Below, one piece after another: positions 16,939-26,501 of a stretch of 64,000 bases of DNA. A model generated the notes under the pieces. That model ran no database searches and was not told the origin of the DNA. It saw nothing but the letters and a program-made list of their open reading frames with translations. Position numbers and translations under genes: made by a program. Source of the DNA: [Enterobacter] lignolyticus SCF1 (GTDB lineage: Bacteria > Pseudomonadota > Gammaproteobacteria > Enterobacterales > Enterobacteriaceae); contig NC_014618.1 of the NCBI RefSeq assembly GCF_000164865.1, forward strand, positions 1,302,001 through 1,366,000, written 5' to 3'. Positions within the stretch are counted from its first letter, which is position 1. Each line of letters begins with the position of its first letter.

Positions 16939-16956
16939 ATGAAATGTTTATTTCAT
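16939..16956. promoter_or_regulatory. Candidate IolR operator upstream of iolA
   Basis: ATGAAATGTTTATTTCAT is a perfect inverted repeat with 7-bp arms around GTTT, 47 bases before the iolA ATG. RpiR-family regulators commonly bind GAAA-TTTC palindromes. A further half-site ATTTCA lies at 16926-16931. The rest of the 276-base gap between iolR and iolA shows no gene. Confidence 0.6.
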
Positions 16957-17003
16957 GTATGGTGTTCAGGTCACAGTCACATATCAACAGCGAGAGGTTC
17001 AGG

Positions 17004-18509
<1,506 letters not shown>

Positions 18510-18520
18510 CAGGAGGGATT

Positions 18521-20446
18521 ATGAACACCGAACGTATGACCATGGCGCAGGCGCTGGTCAAATTCCTTAATCAACAGTATGTCTGCGTCGACGGGCAGGA
18601 GACGCCCTTCGTGGAGGGCGTGGCGACGATTTTCGGCCACGGCAACGTGCTCGGTATCGGGCAGGCGCTGGAGCAGGATGCAGGCCATCTGAAGGTCATG
18701 CAGGGCTGCAACGAGCAGGGGATGGCGCATATGGCGACCGGGTTTGCGAAGCAGCACCGCCGTCTGCGCATTTTTGCCGTCACCTCGTCGGTCGGCCCGG
18801 GCGCGGCCAACATGGTGACGGCGGCGGCGACCGCCACGGCGAACCGCATTCCGCTGCTGCTGCTGCCGGGAGATATTTACGCCAGCCGTCAGCCGGACCC
18901 GGTGCTGCAGCAAATCGAGCAGTATCACGACCTCAGCATCAGCACCAACGACTGCTTCCGTCCGGTCTCCCGCTACTGGGATCGCATCAACCGCCCGGAG
19001 CAGCTGATGAGCGCGATGCTCAACGCCATGCGCACGCTCACCGATCCGGCGGTCACCGGCGCGGTGACGATTTGCCTGCCGCAGGACGTGCAGGGCGAAG
19101 CCTGGGATTACCCGCAAAGCTTCTTCGCCCGCCGGGTGCACTATATCGAACGCCGCCCGCCGGACGCGCAGCGTCTGGCGATGGCGCAGGCGCTGATTGC
19201 CCGCAAACGCCGTCCGCTGGTGGTGTGCGGCGGCGGGGTTCGCTACTCGGGCGCGAATGATGCGTTTCGCGAATTCGTCGAGACGCTGCAGCTGCCGTTC
19301 GCCGAAACCCAGGCCGGAAAAGGCGCGCTGGCCAGCGATCATCCGCTGAACCTCGGCGGTATCGGCGTCACCGGCGGGCTGGCGGCGAACCGGCTGGCGC
19401 CGCAGGCGGATCTGGTGATCGGCGTCGGCACGCGGCTGACCGATTTCACCACCGGGTCGAAAGCGCTGTTCTCCCATCCTGACGTCGACTTCCTGCTGCT
19501 CAACGCGGCGGAGTTCGACGCCTTAAAGCTCGACGCCACGGCGCTGGTGGCCGACGCCCGCACCGGGCTTTCGCTATTGACGCAGGCGCTGAAGGGCTAT
19601 CGCAGCGGCTGGGGCGATGAAACCGCACAGGCGAAAGCCGCCTGGCAGGACGAGTGCCGCCGCCTGTGGGCGCGGGCGTGGACCCCCGGCGAGGCGCCGG
19701 AAATCGCCGGGCATCTTGATGCGCAGCTGCGCGAATATGGCGAGACGCTCAGCACCCGGCTGACCCAGACGCGGGTGCTGGGGCTTATCAACCAGCATAT
19801 TGAAGATAACGCCATTGTGGTCGGCGCGGCGGGCTCGCTGCCGGGGGATTTACAGCGGCTGTGGCAGGTCAAAACGCCCGATAGCTATCATCTGGAGTAC
19901 GGCTACTCCTGCATGGGCTACGAGATTGCCGCCGCCGTTGGCGCGAAGCTCGCTATGCCGCAGCAGCCGGTCTATGCCATGGTGGGCGACGGCTCGTACA
20001 TGATGCTGCACTCCGAGCTGCAAACGGCGGTGCAGGAGGGCATTAAAATCACCGTTCTGCTGTTTGATAACGCCGGATTCGGCTGCATCAACAATCTGCA
20101 AATGGGGCACGGGATGGGCAGCTTCGGCACCGAAAACCGTCACCGCAACCCGCAAACCGGGCAGCTTGACGGGCCGCTGGTGAAGGTGGATTTCGCGCAG
20201 AATGCCGAAAGCTACGGCTGCCGCGCGTGGCGGGTGCACGACGAGCAAAGCCTGCTGGCGGCGCTGGCGGAATCCCGGGCCCATCCGGGGCCAGCGCTGC
20301 TGGATATCAAGGTGCTGCCGAAAACCATGACCCACGACTATGCCGCCTGGTGGCGAACCGGCGACGCGCAGGTGGCGGCATCGCCTGCGGTACGCGACGC
20401 CGCGGAGCAGACCCAGGCGCAGGTGAAAAACGCGCGTCAGTATTAA
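18521..20446 (+). CDS. iolD: 3D-(3,5/4)-trihydroxycyclohexane-1,2-dione hydrolase
   Basis: IolD is a thiamine diphosphate enzyme that opens the cyclitol ring of trihydroxycyclohexanedione to give 5-deoxyglucuronate. The 641-residue protein has the acetolactate-synthase-like architecture: an N-terminal pyrimidine-binding domain with [14 protein letters not shown] and [15 protein letters not shown], a central domain, and a C-terminal diphosphate-binding domain with [12 protein letters not shown] (about 489) ending in [10 protein letters not shown] ribosome binding site AGGAGGG precedes the ATG at 18521; an in-frame ATG at 18536 is a possible alternative. Confidence 0.95.
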   Translation: MNTERMTMAQALVKFLNQQYVCVDGQETPFVEGVATIFGHGNVLGIGQALEQDAGHLKVMQGCNEQGMAHMATGFAKQHRRLRIFAVTSSVGPGAANMVTAAATATANRIPLLLLPGDIYASRQPDPVLQQIEQYHDLSISTNDCFRPVSRYWDRINRPEQLMSAMLNAMRTLTDPAVTGAVTICLPQDVQGEAWDYPQSFFARRVHYIERRPPDAQRLAMAQALIARKRRPLVVCGGGVRYSGANDAFREFVETLQLPFAETQAGKGALASDHPLNLGGIGVTGGLAANRLAPQADLVIGVGTRLTDFTTGSKALFSHPDVDFLLLNAAEFDALKLDATALVADARTGLSLLTQALKGYRSGWGDETAQAKAAWQDECRRLWARAWTPGEAPEIAGHLDAQLREYGETLSTRLTQTRVLGLINQHIEDNAIVVGAAGSLPGDLQRLWQVKTPDSYHLEYGYSCMGYEIAAAVGAKLAMPQQPVYAMVGDGSYMMLHSELQTAVQEGIKITVLLFDNAGFGCINNLQMGHGMGSFGTENRHRNPQTGQLDGPLVKVDFAQNAESYGCRAWRVHDEQSLLAALAESRAHPGPALLDIKVLPKTMTHDYAAWWRTGDAQVAASPAVRDAAEQTQAQVKNARQY

Positions 20447-20462
20447 GTTTTCCCGCCTTAAC

Positions 20463-20476
20463 GAAATTTTTATTTC
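20463..20476. promoter_or_regulatory. Candidate IolR operator downstream of iolD
   Basis: GAAATTTTTATTTC has the same GAAAT/ATTTC arms and 4-base spacer as the palindrome before iolA. It lies 17 bases after the iolD stop and is separated from iolG by a repeat element. Confidence 0.4.
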
Positions 20477-20482
20477 ATTTTT

Positions 20483-20580
20483 CTTTCCCCTCACCCTAAC
20501 CCTCTCCCTCAGGGAGAGGGGACGGCCCGGTGCGGTTTTTACTCCCTCTCCCGTGGGGAGAGGGCCGGGGTGAGGGAAAG
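20483..20580. repeat. Repetitive palindromic element with long inverted termini
   Basis: The element has imperfect ~25-base terminal inverted repeats. One end reads CTTTCCCCTCACCC with CCCTCTCCC close behind; the other, read on the opposite strand, gives CTTTCCCTCACCCC and CCCTCTCCC. The CCCTCACCC/CCCTCTCCC signature is common in intergenic repeats of enterobacteria and pseudomonads. It contains an internal CCCTCAGGG-type hairpin. It codes for nothing. Confidence 0.75.
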
Positions 20581-20598
20581 ATGTACTTCCTTCCGTGT

Positions 20599-20614
20599 TG
20601 TGAGATTGATAACA
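20599..20614. promoter_or_regulatory. CRP-like site upstream of iolG
   Basis: TGTGA-GATTGA-TAACA matches the CRP consensus TGTGA-N6-TCACA at nine of ten core bases. Catabolite control of inositol genes is plausible but unproven. Confidence 0.4.
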
Positions 20615-20686
20615 AAATTTATCTCATTCATCTCAAAACTGTTAACTCACACTCAAAAAACATAATTTTCACTATTTATAAAAATG

Positions 20687-20703
20687 AAATAAATGTTTTA
20701 TTT
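20687..20703. promoter_or_regulatory. Candidate IolR operator upstream of iolG
   Basis: AAATAAA and TTTATTT form perfect arms around TGT, within the wider context ATGAAATAAATGTTTTATTT. It lies 45 bases before the iolG ATG and shares the ATGAAAT half-site with the iolA operator. Confidence 0.45.
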
Positions 20704-20747
20704 GTGGGGTCGTTAGTTCACCGCATTCACCAACACCGGGAGCCGTT

Positions 20748-21734
20748 ATGTTTAACATTGCTTTACTGGGCGCTGGCCGTATCGGCCAGGTACATGCAGC
20801 TAACATCGCCACCCACAAAGCGACGACGCTGTGGTCCGTCGTCGATCCCAACCACGAATTCGCCGCGCGTCTCGCCACGCAGTATCAGGCCCGCCTGCAG
20901 AGTATCGACGAGGCGATGGCCGACCCTAACGTTCACGCGGTGCTGATCGCCTCGGCGACCGACACCCATGCCGATCTGATTGAGCTGGCCGCCCGTCACG
21001 GCAAGGCCATCTTCTGTGAAAAACCGGTCCATCTGGATCTGGCGCGCGTGCGCGACTGCCTGAAGGTGGTCAATGAGTACGACGTGCCGCTGTTTATCGG
21101 CTTTAACCGCCGTTTCGATCCGCAGTTCCGTCGCGTAAAAACCGACGCTCTGGCCGGGCGGATCGGCACGCCGGAATCGCTGGTGATCATCTCCCGCGAC
21201 CCGTCGCCGCCGCCGGCGGACTACGTGCGCGTGTCCGGCGGTATGTTCCGCGACATGACCATCCACGATTTCGATATGGCGCGCTTTATCATGGGCGAAG
21301 AGCCGGTATCGGTGTACGCCCAGGGCAGCAACCTGGTCGACCCGGCTATTGGCGCCGCGGGCGATATCGATACCGCGTTTATCGTCCTCAAGTACGCCTC
21401 CGGCGCGATGGCGACCATCGTCAACAGCCGCCGCTCCGCCTACGGCTACGACCAGCGCCTTGAGCTGCACGGCTCGGAAGGGCTGCTGTGCGCGGGTAAT
21501 ATTCTGGAAAACCAGGTGCAGCACTACGGTCAAAACGGCTGCACCAGCGCGTTGCCGGAACACTTCTTCCTGCAACGTTACCAATCCGCCTACGCCGCGG
21601 AATGGGAGCACTTTGTCGCTGTCCTGCGCGGCGAAGCGGTTCCTGAATGCAGCGGCGACGATGGTGAACGGGCGCTGTATCTGGCGGATAAAGCGCTGGA
21701 GTCGCTGCATAGCCAGCGAGAAGTCTCCCTCTAA
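20748..21734 (+). CDS. iolG: myo-Inositol 2-dehydrogenase
   Basis: IolG oxidises myo-inositol to 2-keto-myo-inositol with NAD+. The 328-residue Gfo/Idh/MocA protein carries the Rossmann motif GAGRIGQVHAAN (residues 8-19), the EKPVHLDL motif (about 93-100), where Lys is catalytic, and the MTIHDFDMARF segment (about 169-179) with the catalytic Asp and His region typical of inositol dehydrogenases. It opens the second transcription unit of the cluster and is followed by the ABC importer genes. Confidence 0.92.
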   Translation: MFNIALLGAGRIGQVHAANIATHKATTLWSVVDPNHEFAARLATQYQARLQSIDEAMADPNVHAVLIASATDTHADLIELAARHGKAIFCEKPVHLDLARVRDCLKVVNEYDVPLFIGFNRRFDPQFRRVKTDALAGRIGTPESLVIISRDPSPPPADYVRVSGGMFRDMTIHDFDMARFIMGEEPVSVYAQGSNLVDPAIGAAGDIDTAFIVLKYASGAMATIVNSRRSAYGYDQRLELHGSEGLLCAGNILENQVQHYGQNGCTSALPEHFFLQRYQSAYAAEWEHFVAVLRGEAVPECSGDDGERALYLADKALESLHSQREVSL

Positions 21735-21772
21735 TAAGACTAATAACTTCCCCTACACAGAGAGACATAACA

Positions 21773-22702
21773 ATGAAAAAGCTGATCTTAGCCGCCCTCA
21801 TCGCCGTGACATCCGGGGTGGCCCTGGCCGAGAACGAGCAGATTGTGTTCAGTACGCCGAACCTGGCCATGCCGTTTGAAGTTCATATGCAGCGCACGGC
21901 GGTGAAAGCCGCCAAAGAGATGGGCGTAAACCTGCAGGTGCTGGACGGGCAGGGCAGCTCGCCGAAGCAGGTCGCTGACCTCGAAAACGCCATCACCCGC
22001 GGCGCGATGGGGTTTATCGTTTCGCCCAATGACGTCAACGCCGTGTCCAGCGCGGTCGATGAGATTCAGGATGCGAAGCTGCCGGTGGTGACCCTCGACC
22101 GCTCCGTCGACAGCCAGAAAAAGGTGCCGCACTTCGGCGCGAATAACTACAAGGGCGGCCAGGCCATCGGCGACTTTGTGAAAAACAAATTCCCCAACGG
22201 CGCGGACATCATTCTGCTGACCGGGCAGCCGGGGTCGTCGTCCAACATTGAGCGCACCAAAGGCATTCGCGACAGCCTGAAGGCGGGCGGGGATAAGTAC
22301 AAGATCGTCGCCGATCAGACCGGTAACTGGATGCGTTCTGAAGGGATGCGCATTGTCGAGAGCGTGCTGCCGTCGCTGCCGAAGCGTCCGCAGGTGATCC
22401 TCTCCGCCAATGACGATATGGCGCTGGGCGCGATCGAAGCGCTGCAGGGCCAGGGGCTGAAGCCGGGCGACGTGCTGGTGACGGGCTTTGACGCGGTGCC
22501 GGAAGCGCTGGCGCGCGTGCGCGACGGCTGGATGGCGGTGACGGCGGATCAGCGTCCGGGCTATGCGGTGCAGACCGCGATGAGCCAGCTGGTCGCTAAC
22601 GTGCGTGAGAAGAAGGCGATCGCGGGCGCAGATTACCCGCCGACGCTCATCACCAAAGACAACCTGCAGCAGGCCGAGCGCATTAACGAGGCCGGTAACT
22701 GA
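21773..22702 (+). CDS. Periplasmic sugar/cyclitol-binding protein of ABC importer
   Basis: The 309-residue protein starts with a clear signal peptide (MKKLILAALIAVTSGVALA, cleavage predicted after residue 19) and continues as a ribose-binding-protein-like type I periplasmic receptor. The hinge and ligand strands GFIVSPNDVNAV, VVTLDRSVD and ILSANDDMALGAIEAL are typical. Context between iolG and the ATPase and permease genes makes myo-inositol the likely ligand, equivalent to IbpA of Caulobacter. Confidence 0.85.
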   Translation: MKKLILAALIAVTSGVALAENEQIVFSTPNLAMPFEVHMQRTAVKAAKEMGVNLQVLDGQGSSPKQVADLENAITRGAMGFIVSPNDVNAVSSAVDEIQDAKLPVVTLDRSVDSQKKVPHFGANNYKGGQAIGDFVKNKFPNGADIILLTGQPGSSSNIERTKGIRDSLKAGGDKYKIVADQTGNWMRSEGMRIVESVLPSLPKRPQVILSANDDMALGAIEALQGQGLKPGDVLVTGFDAVPEALARVRDGWMAVTADQRPGYAVQTAMSQLVANVREKKAIAGADYPPTLITKDNLQQAERINEAGN

Positions 22703-22756
22703 TTTGTCCTGGGCCGTCGCCGCGGCGGCGGCCCACCATGAAGAAGGAGCAGGTCG

Positions 22757-24304
22757 ATGTCGCAACCTTTACTCAACGTCAGCCATCTGGCGAAAAGCTT
22801 CTCCGGCGTCTGGGCGCTGAGCAGCGCGCAGCTGACCGTCGGCGCGGGCGAAATTCATGCGCTGCTGGGGGAAAACGGCGCGGGGAAATCCACGCTGCTG
22901 AAGGCGCTGGCCGGGGCGCAGCCGCAGACGAGCGGCGAAATCTGGTTTAACGGCGAAACGCTGTCGGTGGATGACTCGCCGGTAGAGCGGCAAAACAAGG
23001 GCATTATTACCATCTATCAGGAATTTAACCTGCTGCCCAACATGACCGTCGCGGAAAACATGTTTCTCGGCCGCGAGCCGCGCAAACGTAATCTTTTCGT
23101 CGATGAAAAGGCGGTCAACCAGGAGGCGCAGGTGATCCTCGACTACCTGCAGCTGAACGTTGCGCCGACGACCGCGGTGGCACGCCTGAGCGTAGCGCAG
23201 CAGCAGATGGTGGAGATCGCCCGCGCGCTGACGCTGAACGCCAGGCTGATAATCATGGACGAACCGTCCGCGGCGCTGAGCGACAGCGAAGTGGAAAGCC
23301 TGCACCGGGTGGTGCGCGAACTGAAGGGCCGCGGGGTGAGCATTATTTACGTCACCCACCGCCTGCACGAAGTCTTCCAGCTCTGCGACAAATTCACCGT
23401 GTTCCAGGACGGCCGCTTTACCGGCACTGGCGCGGTGGCGGACACCACCGTAGAGCAGCTGATTCGCCTGATGGTCGGGCGCGACGTGGCGTTCAACCGC
23501 CGCCCGGCGAGCGAAACCCACCATGAGGACAAACCCGTACGCCTGGCGGTGAAAGGGCTGTGCCGCGAAAAGCCGCCGCTGGACCCGCACGGTATTGCGC
23601 TGCATGACATCAGTTTCCACGTCCACGCCGGCGAGGTGCTGGGCATCGCCGGGCTGGTGGGCGCCGGGCGCACCGAGGTGGCGCGCTGCCTGTTCGGCGC
23701 CGACGGTTTTACCTCCGGCAGCTTTGAGCTTGACGGCGTGGCCTACCGGCCGCGCGATCCGCTGTACGCCCTCGATCAGGGCATTGCGCTGGTGCCGGAA
23801 GATCGCAAAAAAGAGGGCGCGGTGCTGGGGCTGTCTATCCGCGACAACCTGTCGCTCTCCTGCCTCTCCTCGCTGCTGCGCTGGCGTTATTTTGTCAACA
23901 CCCGCAAAGAGGATTCCCTTATCGAGTCCTACCGCCAGGCGCTGCAGATCAAAATGGTGAACAGCGATCAGGAGGTGCGCAAGCTCTCCGGCGGCAACCA
24001 GCAAAAGGTGATTCTCGCGCGCTGTATGGCGCTCAGCCCGCGCGTGCTGATCGTGGATGAGCCCACGCGCGGTATAGATGTCGGCACCAAATCAGAAGTG
24101 CACCAGGTGCTGTTTGATATGGCAAAGCAGGGGGTAGCGGTGATCGTGATTTCGTCGGATCTGCCGGAGGTGATGGCGGTGTCCGATCGCATCATCACCC
24201 TCAGCGAAGGCCGGGTGACGGGTGAAATTCACGGTGACGACGCCACTGAAGAGCGCCTCATGATGATGATGGCCATCAACCACAACGCCCTGAACGCGGC
24301 ATAA
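22757..24304 (+). CDS. ABC importer ATPase, RbsA-type, for inositol
   Basis: This 515-residue protein contains two ABC domains in tandem, as in RbsA, AraG and MglA. The first has a full Walker A (GENGAGKST, about residue 36), a signature-like LSVAQQQMVEIARAL and Walker B LIIMDEPSAAL. The second has the degenerate Walker A GLVGAGRTEVAR, the signature LSGGNQQKVILARC and Walker B VLIVDEPTRGIDVG. It energises the transporter formed with the permease at 24316-25344. It follows the binding protein after 54 bases. Confidence 0.9.
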   Translation: MSQPLLNVSHLAKSFSGVWALSSAQLTVGAGEIHALLGENGAGKSTLLKALAGAQPQTSGEIWFNGETLSVDDSPVERQNKGIITIYQEFNLLPNMTVAENMFLGREPRKRNLFVDEKAVNQEAQVILDYLQLNVAPTTAVARLSVAQQQMVEIARALTLNARLIIMDEPSAALSDSEVESLHRVVRELKGRGVSIIYVTHRLHEVFQLCDKFTVFQDGRFTGTGAVADTTVEQLIRLMVGRDVAFNRRPASETHHEDKPVRLAVKGLCREKPPLDPHGIALHDISFHVHAGEVLGIAGLVGAGRTEVARCLFGADGFTSGSFELDGVAYRPRDPLYALDQGIALVPEDRKKEGAVLGLSIRDNLSLSCLSSLLRWRYFVNTRKEDSLIESYRQALQIKMVNSDQEVRKLSGGNQQKVILARCMALSPRVLIVDEPTRGIDVGTKSEVHQVLFDMAKQGVAVIVISSDLPEVMAVSDRIITLSEGRVTGEIHGDDATEERLMMMMAINHNALNAA

Positions 24305-24315
24305 CGGAGTTTCCC

Positions 24316-25344
24316 ATGACGCAGATAATTTCCAAAACGCAGACGCCGGTAAAGCGTACCGGGCGTATCGATCCGATCGCCTTCTTTGAGCGCTTCGGGG
24401 TGCTGATCTTTATGATCCTGCTACTGATTTTCTTTCAGCTGCAGAACAGCAACTTCCTGTCTGAACGCAATATTTTCAACATCCTGACTGAGGTATCCAT
24501 CTACGGGATCATGGCGGTAGGGATGACCTTCGTGATTCTGACCGCCGGGATAGACCTCTCCGTCGGCTCCATCCTGGCGGTGTGCGCCATGACCGCGGCT
24601 TACGTCATCAAAGGCGATAACTTTACCACCGTCGATCCCAACGCCTGGGGCGGTATGAGCTGGCTGCTTGGCCTGGGCATCTGTCTGGCGATGGGAACGG
24701 TGATTGGCTTTCTGCACGGCCTCGGCGTCACCCGCCTGCGCCTGCCGCCGTTTATCGTCACCCTCGGCGGGATGACCATCTGGCGCGGCCTGACGCTGGT
24801 GATTAACGACGGCGCGCCGATTGCCGGTTTTGACGCCGGCTACCGCTGGTGGGGGCGCGGCGAGCTGCTGGGGATCTCGATTCCTATCTGGATCTTTGCG
24901 CTGGTGGCGGTCGGCGGCTATCTGGCGTTGCACAAAACCCGCTGGGGGCGCTTTGTGTACGCCATCGGCGGCAACCCGGAGGCGGCGCGCCTGGCGGGGG
25001 TGAACGTTAAGCGCGTGCTGGTGAGCGTATATGTGCTGATCGGCTGCCTGGCCGGGCTGGCGGGCTTTATCCTCAGCGCGCGTCTGGGGAGTGCGGAAGC
25101 GGTCGCCGGGATCTCGTTTGAGCTGCGGGTGATTGCTTCCGTGGTGATCGGCGGAACGTCGCTGATGGGCGGCTATGGCCGCATCGGCGGCACCATTATC
25201 GGCTCGATCATTATGGGCATCCTGATTAACGGTCTGGTGCTGATGAACGTGTCGGCCTACTACCAACAAATTATTACCGGGTTAATTATCGTGCTGGCTG
25301 TCGCCTTTGACACCTATGCCAAGAGCCGCCGCGGCGCACTGTGA
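24316..25344 (+). CDS. ABC importer permease, RbsC-type, for inositol
   Basis: The 342-residue integral membrane protein has eight to ten hydrophobic segments and the CUT2-family signature block with GGNPEAARLAGVNVKRV (about residues 217-233). It forms the transmembrane channel for the binding protein and tandem ATPase. It begins 11 bases after the ATPase stop, and the following dehydrogenase begins within 10 bases of its stop, so all are co-transcribed. Confidence 0.9.
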   Translation: MTQIISKTQTPVKRTGRIDPIAFFERFGVLIFMILLLIFFQLQNSNFLSERNIFNILTEVSIYGIMAVGMTFVILTAGIDLSVGSILAVCAMTAAYVIKGDNFTTVDPNAWGGMSWLLGLGICLAMGTVIGFLHGLGVTRLRLPPFIVTLGGMTIWRGLTLVINDGAPIAGFDAGYRWWGRGELLGISIPIWIFALVAVGGYLALHKTRWGRFVYAIGGNPEAARLAGVNVKRVLVSVYVLIGCLAGLAGFILSARLGSAEAVAGISFELRVIASVVIGGTSLMGGYGRIGGTIIGSIIMGILINGLVLMNVSAYYQQIITGLIIVLAVAFDTYAKSRRGAL

Positions 25345-25352
25345 GGGAACGG

Positions 25353-26489
25353 ATGATGAAAGACGTACGCATTGGGTTAATCGGTACCGGCTATATCGGC
25401 AGAGCGCACGCCATTGCCTATGCGCAGGCGCCGACGGTGTTCAACCTGCGCGGCAGGCTGGTGCGCGAAATGGTCGCGGAAGTCACGCCGGAGCTGGCGG
25501 CGCAGCGGGCGCAGGCCTTTGGCTTTAGCCGCTCCACCGGCGACTGGCGCGCGCTGGTCGCCGACCCGAACGTCGATGTGGTGGACATCTGCTCGCCGAA
25601 CCATCTGCATAAAGAGATGGCGCTGGAGGCGATACGCCACGGCAAGCACGTGTACTCGGAAAAACCGCTGGCGCTGAGCGCGCACGATGCCCGTGAAATG
25701 GTCGAGGCGGCGCAGCAGGCCGGGGTGAAAACGCTGGTCGGCTTTAACTACATGAAAAACCCGACGGCAAAGCTTGCGAAAGAGATTATCGCCCGCGGCG
25801 AGATTGGCGAGGTTATCCACTTTTACGGCACCCACAACGAAGACTATATGGCCGACCCGCTCTCGCCCATCCACTGGCACTGCTTTAAGGAAACCGCCGG
25901 GCTTGGCGCGCTGGGGGACCTGGCCGCGCACATCGTCAACATGGCGCACTATCTGGTCGGCGATATCGAGCAGGTTTGCGGCGACTTAAAAATCGTCGTG
26001 CCCGAGCGTCCGGCGCACGCCGGCTCCTCGCAGAAGGTGGCGGTGGAAAACGAGGACCAGGCGCACGCCATGGTGCGCTTTTCCAGCGGCGCGCAGGGCG
26101 TGATAGAGACCTCCCGCGTCGCCTGCGGGCGCAAGATGGGGCTGTCGTACGTCATTACCGGCACCAAAGGCGCCATCAGTTTTACCCAGGAGCGGATGGC
26201 GGAGCTGCAGCTGTATCTGCATGAGGACCCGGTGAATCGCCAGGGTTTCCGCACGCTGCTGGTTGGGCCAGCACACCCGGAGTATGCCGCTTTCTGCCTG
26301 GGGGCGGGACACGGCATCGGCTTTAACGATCAAAAAACGGTGGAGGTTCGCGACCTGGTGGACGGCATTGCTGCCGATGCGCCGATGTGGCCGGATTTCG
26401 AAGAGGGCTGGAAGGTGTCGCGGGTGCTTGACGCTATCGCCCTCTCTCACCGCGAAGGCCGCTGGCTGAACGTGATTGACATTGTCTGA
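25353..26489 (+). CDS. Second inositol-type dehydrogenase (Gfo/Idh/MocA family)
   Basis: This 378-residue protein has the motifs GLIGTGYIGRAHA (Rossmann, about residues 8-20) and SEKPLALS (about 107). It is longer than IolG and has an extended C-terminal domain. Proteins of this type in inositol clusters act on scyllo-inositol or other isomers, or interconvert inososes; the exact substrate is inferred from context. Two adjacent ATG codons (25353 and 25356) are equally possible starts after AGGGAAC. Confidence 0.8.
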   Translation: MMKDVRIGLIGTGYIGRAHAIAYAQAPTVFNLRGRLVREMVAEVTPELAAQRAQAFGFSRSTGDWRALVADPNVDVVDICSPNHLHKEMALEAIRHGKHVYSEKPLALSAHDAREMVEAAQQAGVKTLVGFNYMKNPTAKLAKEIIARGEIGEVIHFYGTHNEDYMADPLSPIHWHCFKETAGLGALGDLAAHIVNMAHYLVGDIEQVCGDLKIVVPERPAHAGSSQKVAVENEDQAHAMVRFSSGAQGVIETSRVACGRKMGLSYVITGTKGAISFTQERMAELQLYLHEDPVNRQGFRTLLVGPAHPEYAAFCLGAGHGIGFNDQKTVEVRDLVDGIAADAPMWPDFEEGWKVSRVLDAIALSHREGRWLNVIDIV

Positions 26490-26501
26490 CGAGGTAGCAA
26501 C

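Larger units (their letters stand above)
20447..20747. other. Gap between iolD and iolG
   Basis: No gene is seen in these 301 bases. They hold a GAAAT-TTTT-ATTTC palindrome (20463-20476), a repetitive palindromic element (20483-20580), a CRP-like site (20599-20614) and an AT-rich palindrome near iolG (20687-20703). The arrangement suggests a separate promoter for the iolG-led transcript. Confidence 0.6.

Noticed and set aside
20483..20580. Rho-independent terminator of iolD
   Set aside because: The structure is a long repetitive palindrome without a proper T-run after its main stem; a dispersed repeat explains it better.
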